Assembly: GCA_035286465.1 (NCBI GenBank)
Contig: DATEDF010000124.1
Location: forward strand, 10,993 to 74,992
Direction: 5' to 3'
Length of the DNA: 64,000 nucleotides
Origin: Fen-1231 sp035286465
GTDB taxonomy: Bacteria > Gemmatimonadota > Gemmatimonadetes > Gemmatimonadales > Gemmatimonadaceae
Within the stretch, counting starts at the first letter, position 1. The number at the start of each line of letters is the position of its first letter. Positions 1 to 8,284 of this stretch are shown here, one piece after another. The position numbers and the translations under genes are program-made. Below the pieces are notes generated by a model, which was not told where the DNA came from, searched no databases, and saw nothing but the letters and a program-made list of their open reading frames with translations.

Positions 1-677
1 ACCACATTCCGGAGACCAAGGCCCGCGCCATCGAGCGGCTCGGTGCGACGGTGCGGCGCGTGCCGTTCGCGGCGTGGTGGGAGGCGATCCTCGCGCACGA
101 AGTGCCCGGCGAGCCCGGCGTCTTCATCCATCCCGGCGCCGACCGCGCGGTGATGGCCGGGAACGCGACCATCGGGCTCGAGATTCTCGAGGCGTTGCCC
201 GACGTGGACGCGATCCTCGTGCCCTACGGCAGCGGCGGGCTCGCCTGCGGAATCGCGTGCGCCGCGCACGCGCTCCGGCCCGGGGTGAGGACGTATGCGT
301 GCGAGCTGGAGGGACGCGCGCCGTTCGCGACTTCGCTCGCGGCGGGCCGCCCCGCGAGCATCGCATACACACCGTGCTTCGTGGACGGGATCGGCGGCAA
401 GAGCGTGCTCGAGGAGATGTGGCCGCTCGCGCGCGCCGTGCTCGCCGGCTCGCTGACGGCGACGCTCGCCGAGGTGGCCGACGCGGTACGCGTGATTGCC
501 GAGCGTGCGCGCGTGATCGCCGAGGGCGCAGGCGCCGCGCCGGTGGCCGCCGCGCTGCGCGACTCCGCGTTCCCCCCCGGCGAGGCGAAGAGGCCCCGGC
601 GCATCGCGTGCGTCGTCTCCGGTGGCAACATTGACTCGGCGAAACTGGCGACGATCCTCGCGGGCGGAATCCCGTAG
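1..677 (+). CDS. Threonine/serine dehydratase-like PLP enzyme (5' partial)
   Basis: The frame is open from base 3, so the gene begins left of the window. The first visible residues, PETKARAIERLGATV, match the region of PLP-dependent threonine/serine dehydratases just after the cofactor lysine, which is therefore off the window. The Gly-rich phosphate-binding loop is seen as SGGLACG (about residues 64-70 counted from base 51) and the family signatures EGAGAAP and VVSGGNID lie near the C-terminus. Known family reaction: deamination of threonine or serine to a 2-oxo acid. No ACT regulatory domain follows, so it resembles the short catabolic type more than biosynthetic IlvA. It converges on the SCO gene with 54 bases between. 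Substrate cannot be fixed from the fragment. Confidence 0.85.
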   Translation, partial: HIPETKARAIERLGATVRRVPFAAWWEAILAHEVPGEPGVFIHPGADRAVMAGNATIGLEILEALPDVDAILVPYGSGGLACGIACAAHALRPGVRTYACELEGRAPFATSLAAGRPASIAYTPCFVDGIGGKSVLEEMWPLARAVLAGSLTATLAEVADAVRVIAERARVIAEGAGAAPVAAALRDSAFPPGEAKRPRRIACVVSGGNIDSAKLATILAGGIP

Positions 678-701
678 CCGCCGTCGGCCGCCATCTATCA
701 C

Positions 702-731
702 CTGCCGGCCGACTGCCGGCCGACTGCTGGC
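702..731. repeat. Tandem 11-bp repeat between convergent genes
   Basis: Two perfect copies of ctgccggccga (702-712, 713-723) are followed by a degenerate third copy that reaches the stop codon of the SCO gene. Each unit contains the palindrome GCCGGC, so the tract can fold and may serve both convergent genes as a terminator; there is no U-run. Confidence 0.5.
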
Positions 732-1607
732 CTACAGCGCCTTCACCGCCGCTTCGATCTGCGTCGCGTTCCCGCTCACGACGTACGTGATCCGGCCATC
801 CGCGCTGATGACGTACACGAGCGACGGATGGGACAGATCGCCGGTCTTCACGTTCCGCACGCGGGGCACGCGCCACCGGTCGAGCGCGCGCTCCACCTCC
901 TCCGGCGCGCCACTCAGCACGTGCGCGTCGCCCGTGATTCCCCACTGCATCGCGATCGCCGGCAGCCGGCTCGGCGTGTCGCGCCACGGGTCGAGCGTCA
1001 GCACGAGCACCACCGGCGGCCGCGCGCCCAGCCGGTCGCGCGCGAGCAGGACGTCGGAGACGGTGAGCGGGCACACGGTCTCGCAGTGCGCGTAGGCGAA
1101 CGTCACGAGCACCGGCCGGCCCCGGAACTGCTCGAGCCTCACCGTGCGACCCGCCTGATCCGTGAGCGCCATCGCCGGCGGCGCGTCGTTCACGCGGGTG
1201 AGCTGCCGCGCGAGGTCGGCGGCCGGACTCGTGGCGAAGGGTTGCGCGCTGGCCTCGCGCACCCGGACCACCACGCCTCCGAGCCCGGCCACCAGGCCGG
1301 CGAGCGTCACGCCGACCACCACCTGCCCCGAGGCCCGCTGCAGCACTGCGCGCAACCCCTCACGGACCTCGCGACCCCACGCCGCATAGAGCACCAGCAC
1401 CATCCCGAGCGGCTGCCCCACGAGCAGCAGCCAGCCGCCGGCGTTCGGCAGCCCGTCGAGCGCGGCGCCGAAACACACCAGGCGCGTGCGCGCCATCCAG
1501 CCGGGCGTCGCCGCGCTCATCGGCCACAAGGCGAGCGCCCACCACGAGGCGGTGATCACGAGGATCAGCGCCAGCGCGGCGAGCGCCGCCTTGCCCGGCC
1601 GGGACAT
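732..1607 (-). CDS. SCO1/SenC-type copper chaperone with N-terminal membrane helices
   Basis: A 291-residue membrane protein. Three hydrophobic segments (about residues 8-30, 57-78, 95-115) precede a thioredoxin-fold SCO domain. The copper site is complete: C175 and C179 in CETVCP and the distal H260 in SHPSLVYV. SCO proteins deliver copper to the CuA centre of subunit II. The start at 1607 is chosen because it lies 2 bases after the stop of the heme-copper subunit I gene, and the earlier in-frame starts would lie inside that gene. Three helices are more than the single anchor of typical SCO proteins, so the N-terminus may have its own role. It is the last gene of the minus-strand respiratory operon. 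Confidence 0.85.
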   Translation of the reverse strand: MSRPGKAALAALALILVITASWWALALWPMSAATPGWMARTRLVCFGAALDGLPNAGGWLLLVGQPLGMVLVLYAAWGREVREGLRAVLQRASGQVVVGVTLAGLVAGLGGVVVRVREASAQPFATSPAADLARQLTRVNDAPPAMALTDQAGRTVRLEQFRGRPVLVTFAYAHCETVCPLTVSDVLLARDRLGARPPVVLVLTLDPWRDTPSRLPAIAMQWGITGDAHVLSGAPEEVERALDRWRVPRVRNVKTGDLSHPSLVYVISADGRITYVVSGNATQIEAAVKAL

Positions 1608-1609
1608 CG

Positions 1610-3361
1610 TCAGCCGATCTTCCATACCGCCGAGAGAATCTTCCAGTTCGTGAAGAAATAGAGCGCGAACGCCGCGAGGAAGACGAGCACGAACACCATC
1701 GTGCCCGGCGCCGGCCCCATCCACCCCTTCGCCGCACCGTGCAGCTCGGCGTTCCGCTTCTCCACGTCGGCCGCGTGCACGGGCGGATTCCAGATGCCCT
1801 GCGGCACGCCGACCATCGCGACGCCCTTGGTGATGACGCCGAGCGGCTCACCGAAGAACACCGACTTGACCGCGATCGCGATGAAGATGAACGCGGCCGT
1901 GGCGGCCATCACGCCGCCGAGGGCGACAAAGGCCAGAATGAGATCCACCGCGGGATTGAAGGGCACGGTGAACGCGGCCTGGCTGAAGGTGATGTCCCAG
2001 TGCCGGCGCGGGACGCCGAAGCTCCCCGCGAACGTCATCGCCAGCGTGAAGATGGCCATCCCGCCGGCGAAGAGATACGGCTGGATCTTCGCGAGCGTCC
2101 AGAACGCCACCTTCTTCCGGAACACGAGCGGGATCAGGTAGTACGTCGCCCCCATGAAGGCCAGCGCCGTGCCGAGCGCGACCGTGGCGTGGAAGTGCCC
2201 GGGCGAGCGCAGCGTGTTGTGCACGATGATGTTGATCTGCTCCGTGCCGATCGTCACGCCCGTGATGCCGCCGATGAAGCCGAACCCCACGACCGAGAAC
2301 ACGAGCGAGCTGAAGCCGGGATCGCCCCACGGCGCCCGCCGCAGCCAGTCGAACATCCCGCGCGTGAACCCGCGCAGCCGCATCCCCAGCTCCATCCCCG
2401 CGGGCACCGTGAACCCGTGAATCATCGAGGCGAGCACCGCCATGTACATGAAGTAGCTCGTGTTCGCCACTTTCCACGCCGGCCCCATCCCCGGATCCAC
2501 CAGCAGGTGGTGCGCCGACGCCATCGAGATGAACAGGATGTAGAGCACGAACGCCGAGCGGCTGATCTTCTCGTTGAGCACCACCGCGCCGATGGTGAGG
2601 GCCCCGAGCATGTACCAGAGCGCCACCATCGCGGCGACGTTGATCTGCTGCGACGAGTGGCCGAGCGCCCACCAGATGAGCCGGTAGACCTCGGGATCCA
2701 CCTTCATCAGGCCCAGCGACCAGAGGAAGGTCGGGATGTAGATGATCGCGCCGTGGACGAGCGTGATCACGGCGATGATCGCCGCGGTCATCGCCCCGTA
2801 CACGACCAGGGGCAGCGATCCCTCGTAGCGCTTCTCCCGTTTGGCGACCACGAGGTTCGCGAAGAAGATCCCCGTGACGATCAGCGCGCCGACCGCGAAG
2901 AGGATGATGCCGAGGTAGAACGCCGGATGCGCGCGCAACGGCACGTAGGACGTGAAGAGCACGTCGGCCTTGCCGGCCCACATCAGCACCTCGACCATCA
3001 GGGTGCCCACCAGCATGAGCGCGAAGGAGAACCAGGAGAGCCCGGGTGCGCAACAGCGGGCGTTGACCAGCGCGGTGCTCGCGAAGTGCAGCACCGCCAT
3101 CTCGAAGAAGATGATCCAGAAGATGAGCATGCTCATCCCGTGCACGCCGAGGATCCGGTAGAACCAGTCCGCCGGCAGGAGGTGCACGGCCTGCCACCGC
3201 GTGAGTACGACCAGCACCGCGGCGGCCGCGCCGACGAGCAGCGCGACGACCGCCACGACGGCGTTCACCCGGACCAGCAGCTCCGCCTTGTCGTGGATCC
3301 TGAGACCCGTGACGCCGCACGTGCGGAAGACGGCGGCTGGTCTTGCGGCCGGGGCGGTCAT
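1610..3361 (-). CDS. Heme-copper oxidoreductase subunit I with Gln at the active-site Tyr position (possible heme-a NO reductase)
   Basis: A 583-residue polytopic protein of the heme-copper oxidase superfamily. Visible ligands: H74 (low-spin heme, GVHG), H235 (CuB), H284-H285 (CuB), H389 (high-spin heme) and H391 (low-spin heme) in GHFH. In oxidases of families A and B the motif after H235 reads GHPxVY, with Tyr four residues on cross-linked to the His; here it reads GHSSQQ, so the Tyr is Q239. There is also no Tyr six residues before H284-H285, where the C family places it. This is the pattern I recall for the eNOR group of NO reductases; an O2 reductase without this Tyr would be unusual. 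It overlaps the subunit II stop by ATGA and is followed by SCO. The nearby heme A synthase supports heme a use. Function as NOR is inference. Confidence 0.8.
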   Translation of the reverse strand: MTAPAARPAAVFRTCGVTGLRIHDKAELLVRVNAVVAVVALLVGAAAAVLVVLTRWQAVHLLPADWFYRILGVHGMSMLIFWIIFFEMAVLHFASTALVNARCCAPGLSWFSFALMLVGTLMVEVLMWAGKADVLFTSYVPLRAHPAFYLGIILFAVGALIVTGIFFANLVVAKREKRYEGSLPLVVYGAMTAAIIAVITLVHGAIIYIPTFLWSLGLMKVDPEVYRLIWWALGHSSQQINVAAMVALWYMLGALTIGAVVLNEKISRSAFVLYILFISMASAHHLLVDPGMGPAWKVANTSYFMYMAVLASMIHGFTVPAGMELGMRLRGFTRGMFDWLRRAPWGDPGFSSLVFSVVGFGFIGGITGVTIGTEQINIIVHNTLRSPGHFHATVALGTALAFMGATYYLIPLVFRKKVAFWTLAKIQPYLFAGGMAIFTLAMTFAGSFGVPRRHWDITFSQAAFTVPFNPAVDLILAFVALGGVMAATAAFIFIAIAVKSVFFGEPLGVITKGVAMVGVPQGIWNPPVHAADVEKRNAELHGAAKGWMGPAPGTMVFVLVFLAAFALYFFTNWKILSAVWKIG

Positions 3362-3951
3362 CGGACACCTCCCGAACCGCTCGGCGCGACCGGCGCCGCG
3401 GCCGGCGCCTCCTCGACGATCACGCGACCGACCATCGTGTGATGGCCGATGCCGCAGAACTCGTTGCAGATGATGCGGAAGTCACCCGCCGAGGTCGGCG
3501 TGACGCGCAGGCCGTAGTCGTAACCCGGCACGATCTGGAAGTTCACGTTGATCGGATAGAGCCCGAACCCGTGGTTCATGTCGAGCGACGAGAGGTGGAG
3601 CGTGTACTCCTTCCCCTTCTGCAGCTTGAGGATCGGCGTCCACTGGAAGGTCATCGCCGCGAGGTAGACGTCCGCGCCGGGCGGCGGCGCCACGATCGGC
3701 ATGCCGCGATCCTCGCCGACCTTGTACTGCGCGATGAACTCGTTGGTCCGCTTGAAATAGGCCTCGGGCGTGGTGCGACGCCGGATGCCCGAGGGGTTCT
3801 GGCCGCCCTTCCAGTGCCAGAGCGGCATCATGGCGAAGAGCACCATGCACCAGGCGAAGGCGATGGCGACCCACGTCTTTTCCGCCTTGTGCGCGGGCTT
3901 CCACCAGACGCCCTTGGGCGAGTCGAGGCCCGTGTGTGTGTCAATGTGCAT
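3358..3951 (-). CDS. CuA-containing subunit II of the heme-copper enzyme
   Basis: A 197-residue protein with one N-terminal transmembrane segment (about residues 26-46) and a periplasmic cupredoxin domain. The CuA ligands are all present: H127 in DMNHGF, then C162, E164, C166, H170 and M173 in CNEFCGIGHHTM. It should accept electrons from a soluble cytochrome c or similar donor and pass them to subunit I. Only one N-terminal helix is evident, as in ba3-type subunits II. The end overlaps the subunit I start by four bases, so the two are likely translated together. No cytochrome c domain is fused to it. Confidence 0.9.
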   Translation of the reverse strand: MHIDTHTGLDSPKGVWWKPAHKAEKTWVAIAFAWCMVLFAMMPLWHWKGGQNPSGIRRRTTPEAYFKRTNEFIAQYKVGEDRGMPIVAPPPGADVYLAAMTFQWTPILKLQKGKEYTLHLSSLDMNHGFGLYPINVNFQIVPGYDYGLRVTPTSAGDFRIICNEFCGIGHHTMVGRVIVEEAPAAAPVAPSGSGGVR

Positions 3952-3960
3952 GGGCGCGCC

Positions 3961-4131
3961 TCACGGGAGAGTCGCCGGGGGGAGAGTGAGGATTTCCCAC
4001 ATCCCCCAGCCGGTGAAGATGACGAACATGATGACCACGCCGAGCACGAGCAGCAGGAACATGTTGTCGAACAGGCGCTGGCCGAGCGGAATGGGCTCCT
4101 GCGGCGACTCCTTGGGTGTTGGATCGGGCAT
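3961..4131 (-). CDS. 56-residue single-helix membrane protein, first gene of the respiratory operon
   Basis: Reading from ATG at 4131 gives MPDPTPKESPQEP, one strongly hydrophobic helix (about residues 24-42) and a short tail ending LPPATLP. It ends 9 bases before the subunit II start and follows the promoter at 4197-4225. Small one-helix subunits are common in ba3-type and related heme-copper enzymes, so this is probably an accessory or assembly subunit; that role is inferred from position and size only. Confidence 0.75.
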   Translation of the reverse strand: MPDPTPKESPQEPIPLGQRLFDNMFLLLVLGVVIMFVIFTGWGMWEILTLPPATLP

Positions 4132-4196
4132 GGGCGCTCCGTCTTCCGAAGGTCTATTTTCCTGCAGGGCTTTTCACGGGCGGGACAAGCGACGAC

Positions 4197-4225
4197 ATTA
4201 TAGCACAAAAAGTGGTATGTGCCAT
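4197..4225 (-). promoter_or_regulatory. Sigma70-type promoter of the minus-strand respiratory operon
   Basis: On the minus strand a perfect -10 TATAAT (4202-4197) lies 17 bases after ATGGCA (4225-4220), which is a fair -35. The predicted transcript starts about 60 bases before the 56-residue subunit. The block is one of the few AT-rich stretches in the window. It overlaps the first possible start of the divergent cytochrome b gene. Confidence 0.65.
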
Positions 4226-4227
4226 AC
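4215..4227. promoter_or_regulatory. Palindromic operator candidate GTATG-N3-CATAC over the -35 element
   Basis: A perfect 5-bp inverted repeat with a 3-base centre covers the -35 of the minus-strand promoter and sits between the two divergent respiratory transcripts. A dimeric regulator bound here would block the minus promoter and could act on both. The sequence is not an FNR/DNR box (TTGAT-N4-ATCAA), so the regulator is unknown. Confidence 0.4.
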
Positions 4228-5886
4228 TTGTTTTCCAGTAAAGTAACCGTCTCGCCGGGCACGCACGCCCGAACTCTCGCCCATCCCATCCGGCCGACTC
4301 GCCCGATCGCCGCTCCCGTGGCCGCCCCTTCCCGCCCCACCGAACGCGTCGCCGAACGCGCGCTCATCGCGCTCGACGCCGTGTGCAACCGTCTGTACGG
4401 CTGGCGGGGCAACCCGCTCTACCAGAGCGGCACGATCGTCTTCGCGCTCTTCCTGGTGCTGCTCGCCACGGGACTCTGGCTGATCTTCTTCTACCGGGTG
4501 GGAGCGCCGTACGCGTCGGTGGCGCGCCTGACGGCGAACCCGTGGATCGGCAACTGGGTGCGCGGCTTCCATCGCTACGCGAGCGACGCCGCCGTGGTCG
4601 CCGCGCTGGTGCACGCGGTCCGGATGTATGCGCAGGGCCGGAGCTGGGGCCCGCGCGCGCTCGCCTGGATGACGGGCGTGCTGATGCTCATCGTCGTATT
4701 CATCTGCGGGTGGACCGGCTACGTGATGGTGTGGGACACTTTCGGCGAGCTGCTCGCGCGCGAGGGGGCGCGGATGCTCGACACGCTGCCGGTGCTCTCC
4801 GAGCCTACCGCGCGGGTGTTCACCGGCGAGCGGCCGATTCCGAGCGTCTTCTTCTTCCTCAACCTGTTCGCGCACGTCGGGCTGCCGCTCGCGCTCTTCG
4901 GCGGGCTCTGGCTGCACGTCTCGCGCGTGGCGCGCTCGGCGCTCCTCCCGCCGCGGCCGCTGCTCTGGAGCGTGATCGGGCTGCTCTTCGCGCTCTCGGT
5001 CGTACGCCCGCTCGCGATGGCGCCCGAGGCGAATCCATTCCGGCTTGCGGACGCGGTGCCGGCCGACTGGTTCTACGCCTTCTGGCTGCCGCTCTCGCGC
5101 TCGCTCGCCGCCGGTCCCGCGCTCGCGGGCGCGGTGCTGACGGCGCTCGCGCTCCTGCTCCTGCCCGTCGCCACGCGGCGGCGCGGGGCGTCGGCGCCGC
5201 CGCCGTCGCAGGTGGACGAGAGCCTCTGCACCGGCTGCCGCCAGTGCTTCGCCGACTGTCCGTACGAAGCCATCACGATGCGCACGCGCGCGGACGGCCG
5301 GGCCGACGAGGTGGCGCACGTCACGGGCGACCGTTGCGTGAGCTGCGGGATCTGCGCGGGCTCGTGCGCGCCGATGGGCGTCGGTCCGCCGGGCCGCACG
5401 GGCCGCGACCAGCTCGAGCGCGTGCGGGAGTATCTCGCGCGAGCGGAGCCCGGGGCCGGCACGATCGTCGCCGTCTGTTGCGCGCGCGGCGCGGCGCGCT
5501 TCGGCCATCTGCTGGCCGCCGACGGCGCTGCGCTCCATCCTGTGGACTGCGCGGGGAACCTGCACACATCGGCGATCGAGCTGCTCATTCGCGGCGGCGC
5601 CGGGGGCGTGCTGGTGCTGGCCTGTCCTCCGCGCGACTGTTGGAACCGGGAGGGGCCGCGCTGGCTGATGGAGCGCATCTATCACGACCGGGAGGCGGAG
5701 CTGCAGCCACGGGTGGACCGGCGTCGCGTGCGCGTCGCGTACGCGAACGCCGGCGAGCCGAGCGCGGCATTGGCGGCGCTGCGCGAGTTCGCGGCGCAGG
5801 TCGCGGCGCTGGGCGCGACCACCGCGGAAGGGGCCGTCGAGCTCGAGGCGGTCTGCGAGCCGGCACCGGTGGCGGAGCGCTCGTGA
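4219..5886 (+). CDS. Cytochrome b / 2[4Fe-4S] ferredoxin / MvhD-like fusion protein
   Basis: Three domains in one chain of up to 555 residues. Residues 60-250 are a di-heme cytochrome b core: H118/H132 and H219/H233, each pair 14 apart as in bc-type cytochrome b. Residues 330-390 carry two 4Fe-4S motifs, C337-C340-C343-C347 and C373-C376-C379-C383. Residues 415-500 resemble the MvhD/HdrA-associated delta subunit with C420, C421, C444, C469 and C474. A quinone-linked membrane redox enzyme passing electrons through Fe-S centres is likely; the soluble partner is not visible. The start is uncertain: ATG 4219 lies inside the divergent promoter and GTG 4318 is a good alternative. The stop overlaps the next gene by GTGA. 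Confidence 0.8.
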   Translation: MPYLFSSKVTVSPGTHARTLAHPIRPTRPIAAPVAAPSRPTERVAERALIALDAVCNRLYGWRGNPLYQSGTIVFALFLVLLATGLWLIFFYRVGAPYASVARLTANPWIGNWVRGFHRYASDAAVVAALVHAVRMYAQGRSWGPRALAWMTGVLMLIVVFICGWTGYVMVWDTFGELLAREGARMLDTLPVLSEPTARVFTGERPIPSVFFFLNLFAHVGLPLALFGGLWLHVSRVARSALLPPRPLLWSVIGLLFALSVVRPLAMAPEANPFRLADAVPADWFYAFWLPLSRSLAAGPALAGAVLTALALLLLPVATRRRGASAPPPSQVDESLCTGCRQCFADCPYEAITMRTRADGRADEVAHVTGDRCVSCGICAGSCAPMGVGPPGRTGRDQLERVREYLARAEPGAGTIVAVCCARGAARFGHLLAADGAALHPVDCAGNLHTSAIELLIRGGAGGVLVLACPPRDCWNREGPRWLMERIYHDREAELQPRVDRRRVRVAYANAGEPSAALAALREFAAQVAALGATTAEGAVELEAVCEPAPVAERS

Positions 5887-6512
5887 ACACGCTCCCCCGC
5901 GCGGCCGGCGCCGCGCTCGCCATCGTCCTCACGCTCGCGCTCGGGTGGGCGTCCGACGCCCCGATGCCCGCGTTCCGACCCACGGACGCGGTGGTGCGCG
6001 TGAGCTGGGGCGCCCGCCCCGAGCGCATCGAGACGTGCCGCACGCAGAGCGACGAGGAGCTGGCGAAGCTGATGCCGCAGATGCGGCAGCGCGTCGTGTG
6101 CGAGGGGACCACCGCGCGCTACCGGCTCGAGGTGCGCCACGACGGCCGTCTGCTCGCGTCGCAGGAGGTGCGCGGCGGCGGGCTGCGCCACGATCGCGAG
6201 CTCTATGTCTTCCGCGAGTTGCGGGTGCCGCCGGGCCCGTCCTCGCTCGACGTGCGCTTCGTGCGGCTCGACTCCGTCCCGGCGGAACGGGAGGACGCGC
6301 GCGAGCGCGGGCCAGGCGCGGACAGCGCGAGCGGCGGCATCTCCCCGGAGCGCGTGCGCCGCGAAACCGAAGAGCGCCGGCGGCGCCGCGAGGAGGCCGT
6401 GCCGGCATCGCTCGCGCTCCGCTCCGACGTCACGCTCCGGCCCCGTGAGGTGTTGCTGGTGACCTACGACGCCGAGGCGCGCCGGCTCGTCGCTGTGCGG
6501 CGCACGCCGTGA
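5883..6512 (+). CDS. Exported protein of unknown function in the respiratory cluster
   Basis: A 209-residue protein starting at GTG 5883 in a GTGA overlap with the cytochrome b fusion. Residues 1-25 form a signal peptide. The mature part has two cysteines (CRTQSD and RVVCEG) about 25 residues apart that could pair, and a central beta-rich region. An Arg/Glu-rich stretch, ETEERRRRREE, suggests a short coiled coil. I recognise no family. Coupling to the cytochrome b gene and to ctaA suggests a periplasmic subunit or assembly factor. Confidence 0.7.
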   Translation: MNTLPRAAGAALAIVLTLALGWASDAPMPAFRPTDAVVRVSWGARPERIETCRTQSDEELAKLMPQMRQRVVCEGTTARYRLEVRHDGRLLASQEVRGGGLRHDRELYVFRELRVPPGPSSLDVRFVRLDSVPAEREDARERGPGADSASGGISPERVRRETEERRRRREEAVPASLALRSDVTLRPREVLLVTYDAEARRLVAVRRTP

Positions 6513-7624
6513 AACGTACGCTCGGCCGCGTCCTCGCCGTCTGGGCCGCGATGGTCGCGCTCCTCGTTCTCATCGGCGGCGCCACGCGCCTCACCGAGAG
6601 CGGCCTCTCGATCACCGAGTGGAAGCCGGTGAGCGGCGTCGTCCCGCCGCTCGGCGACGCGGCGTGGGCCGAGGAGTTCGCGAAGTACCGGCAGATCCCC
6701 CAGTACCAGCAGCTCAACGCGGCGATGACGCTCGGCCAGTTCAAGGCGATCTACCTCTGGGAGTACGCGCACCGGTTCTGGGCGCGAGTCGTCGGCGTCG
6801 CGCTCGTGCTCCCGCTGCTCTGGCTCGCCGCGCGGCGACGGCTCCCGCGCGACACGTGGCCGCGGCTCGTCGGCCTGCTCGTGCTTCTCGGCCTCCAAGG
6901 AGCCATGGGCTGGTGGATGGTCGTGAGCGGGCTCTCCGAACGCACGAGCGTGAGCCAGTACCGGCTCGCGGCGCATCTCGCGATGGCGCTCGTGATCTTC
7001 CTGTTCACGCTCTGGACGGCGGCGGGGCTTCTCGAGGAGCGGCCGGCGCCGCGCGAGCCGGGAGACGCGAGGGCTCGCGATGCCGCCGGTGCGGGGCACG
7101 GCACGCGGGGTTGGCGCGCTACGGGGGTTCGGCGCGCGCTCGTCGCGCTCCTGGCGCTCGTGTTCTTCACCGCCGTGACCGGCGCGTTCGTCGCGGGCCT
7201 CGACGCGGGAAAGATCTACAACACCTTCCCGCTGATGGGCGCCGGGCTCGTGCCCGCCGAGTACGGCCAGCTCCAGCCCGCGTGGAAGAACTTCTTCGAG
7301 AATCCGTCGGCGGTGCAGTTCAACCACCGGTGCGTCGCGATCGTGACACTGGTCGTGGCCGTGCTGCTCTGGGCCAGGCTCCGGCGCGCGGGTGACGAAC
7401 GTCTTGCGCGACGGATGGGGTACGTCCTCGCCGCGGCGCTGCTTCAGATGGCGCTCGGCGTCGCGACGCTCCTCCTGAGCGTCCCCGTCTGGCTCGGCGT
7501 CGCGCACCAGGGCGGGATGCTCGTCCTGCTCACGGCTGCGCTGCTCGCGCTGCACGCGAGCCCGCGCGGGGAGGCGGTCAGACCCTCGCTGACGCCTGGA
7601 GATGCCGTCGCGCCGTCGGCGTGA
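6509..7624 (+). CDS. ctaA: Heme A synthase CtaA/Cox15
   Basis: A 371-residue, eight-helix protein. It has the family opening GGATRLTESGLSITEW and the four conserved heme-binding histidines H88 (EYAHRFW), H156 (LAAHLAM), H273 (FNHRCV) and H333 (AHQGG). No paired cysteines are present in the first periplasmic loop, so it is the class typical of alpha-proteobacteria and mitochondria rather than Bacillus. It oxidises the C8 methyl of heme O to heme A. The start is GTG in a GTGA overlap. Its presence indicates that the neighbouring heme-copper enzyme carries heme a. No heme O synthase (CtaB) is in the window. The linker at about 178-208 is longer than usual. Confidence 0.93.
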   Translation: MKRTLGRVLAVWAAMVALLVLIGGATRLTESGLSITEWKPVSGVVPPLGDAAWAEEFAKYRQIPQYQQLNAAMTLGQFKAIYLWEYAHRFWARVVGVALVLPLLWLAARRRLPRDTWPRLVGLLVLLGLQGAMGWWMVVSGLSERTSVSQYRLAAHLAMALVIFLFTLWTAAGLLEERPAPREPGDARARDAAGAGHGTRGWRATGVRRALVALLALVFFTAVTGAFVAGLDAGKIYNTFPLMGAGLVPAEYGQLQPAWKNFFENPSAVQFNHRCVAIVTLVVAVLLWARLRRAGDERLARRMGYVLAAALLQMALGVATLLLSVPVWLGVAHQGGMLVLLTAALLALHASPRGEAVRPSLTPGDAVAPSA

Positions 7625-7653
7625 CGGGTGAACTCACCTCCCGGTGCTCAACG

Positions 7654-7866
7654 CTATGACTGCGGGAGAAACCAGTGGATGTAGCCGCAGCGAGCGCAGA
7701 CGTAACATTCCGCGTTCGCGCCGGTCCACTCGAGATCGAAGAACGAGGCCACGGCCGAGTGGAGCTGCGCCCGCCGCTGATGGAACTCCGTGTGCTTGCA
7801 GATCTCACAGCGTAGCGCGAAGCCCGCGACGGTGGCGGGCTCGGGGTCTTTCTTGAAGAGGCCCAC
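7654..7866 (-). CDS. Small zinc-ribbon protein
   Basis: A 70-residue protein from GTG 7866, with AGGAG six bases upstream. Two knuckles, C20-x2-C23 and C57-x2-C60, frame a short middle region, and C54 adds a fifth cysteine. The end, CGYIHWF, is typical of a rubredoxin-like zinc ribbon. It could bind nucleic acid or protein; nothing fixes a partner. It converges on ctaA, 29 bases apart. Confidence 0.75.
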   Translation of the reverse strand: MGLFKKDPEPATVAGFALRCEICKHTEFHQRRAQLHSAVASFFDLEWTGANAECYVCARCGYIHWFLPQS

Positions 7867-7904
7867 GTTTCGCTCCTGGCAGCGGGGGTGCGCCGCGTCA
7901 CGAA

Positions 7905-8093
7905 TCAGGTATCCTGCAGGACGATGACCTGGTGGATCACCGTGTACGGAATGAACGTGGGCCCGTTCGGCAGATCAATCAGGATGCCCGCGGTGTCCAC
8001 CTCGATCAGCTTGCCCTGAATGGGCGGCTCCCCAGCGGTCGAGTAGATGACATGGACCTGCTTGCCGCGCCATCTGGAAAGTGCGTCTGCCAT
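7905..8093 (-). CDS. Sm/SH3-like small protein of unknown function
   Basis: A 62-residue protein. Alternating hydrophobic residues and the pattern GKQVHVIY...GKLIEVDTAGILIDL...FIPYTVIHQV look like a small five-strand Sm/SH3-type barrel, as in Hfq and LSm proteins, but no Hfq signature is seen. It lies 38 bases upstream of the zinc-ribbon gene on the same strand, so the two are probably one transcript. Confidence 0.65.
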   Translation of the reverse strand: MADALSRWRGKQVHVIYSTAGEPPIQGKLIEVDTAGILIDLPNGPTFIPYTVIHQVIVLQDT

Positions 8094-8284
8094 TTGGGCC
8101 GCCGGGACTGGGTCGCCGTCTCACAACAATTCTACAGCGGGAGCACGCGCTGTGGCCGAGCGATCACTGCATGCCGCTGCCCACGTATCCCCACGTTCGC
8201 GACGCACCCTCGGCTTCGCAAGGCGCGACGCCACGCGCGATTGCGGAGTGGGGTCAACGACCCGGACTCGCGCGGCCGAACCCG

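Noticed and set aside
4212..4226. Sigma54 promoter because TGGCAC occurs on the minus strand
   Set aside because: The TTGC element does not follow at the required distance, whereas a perfect sigma70 TATAAT is present.
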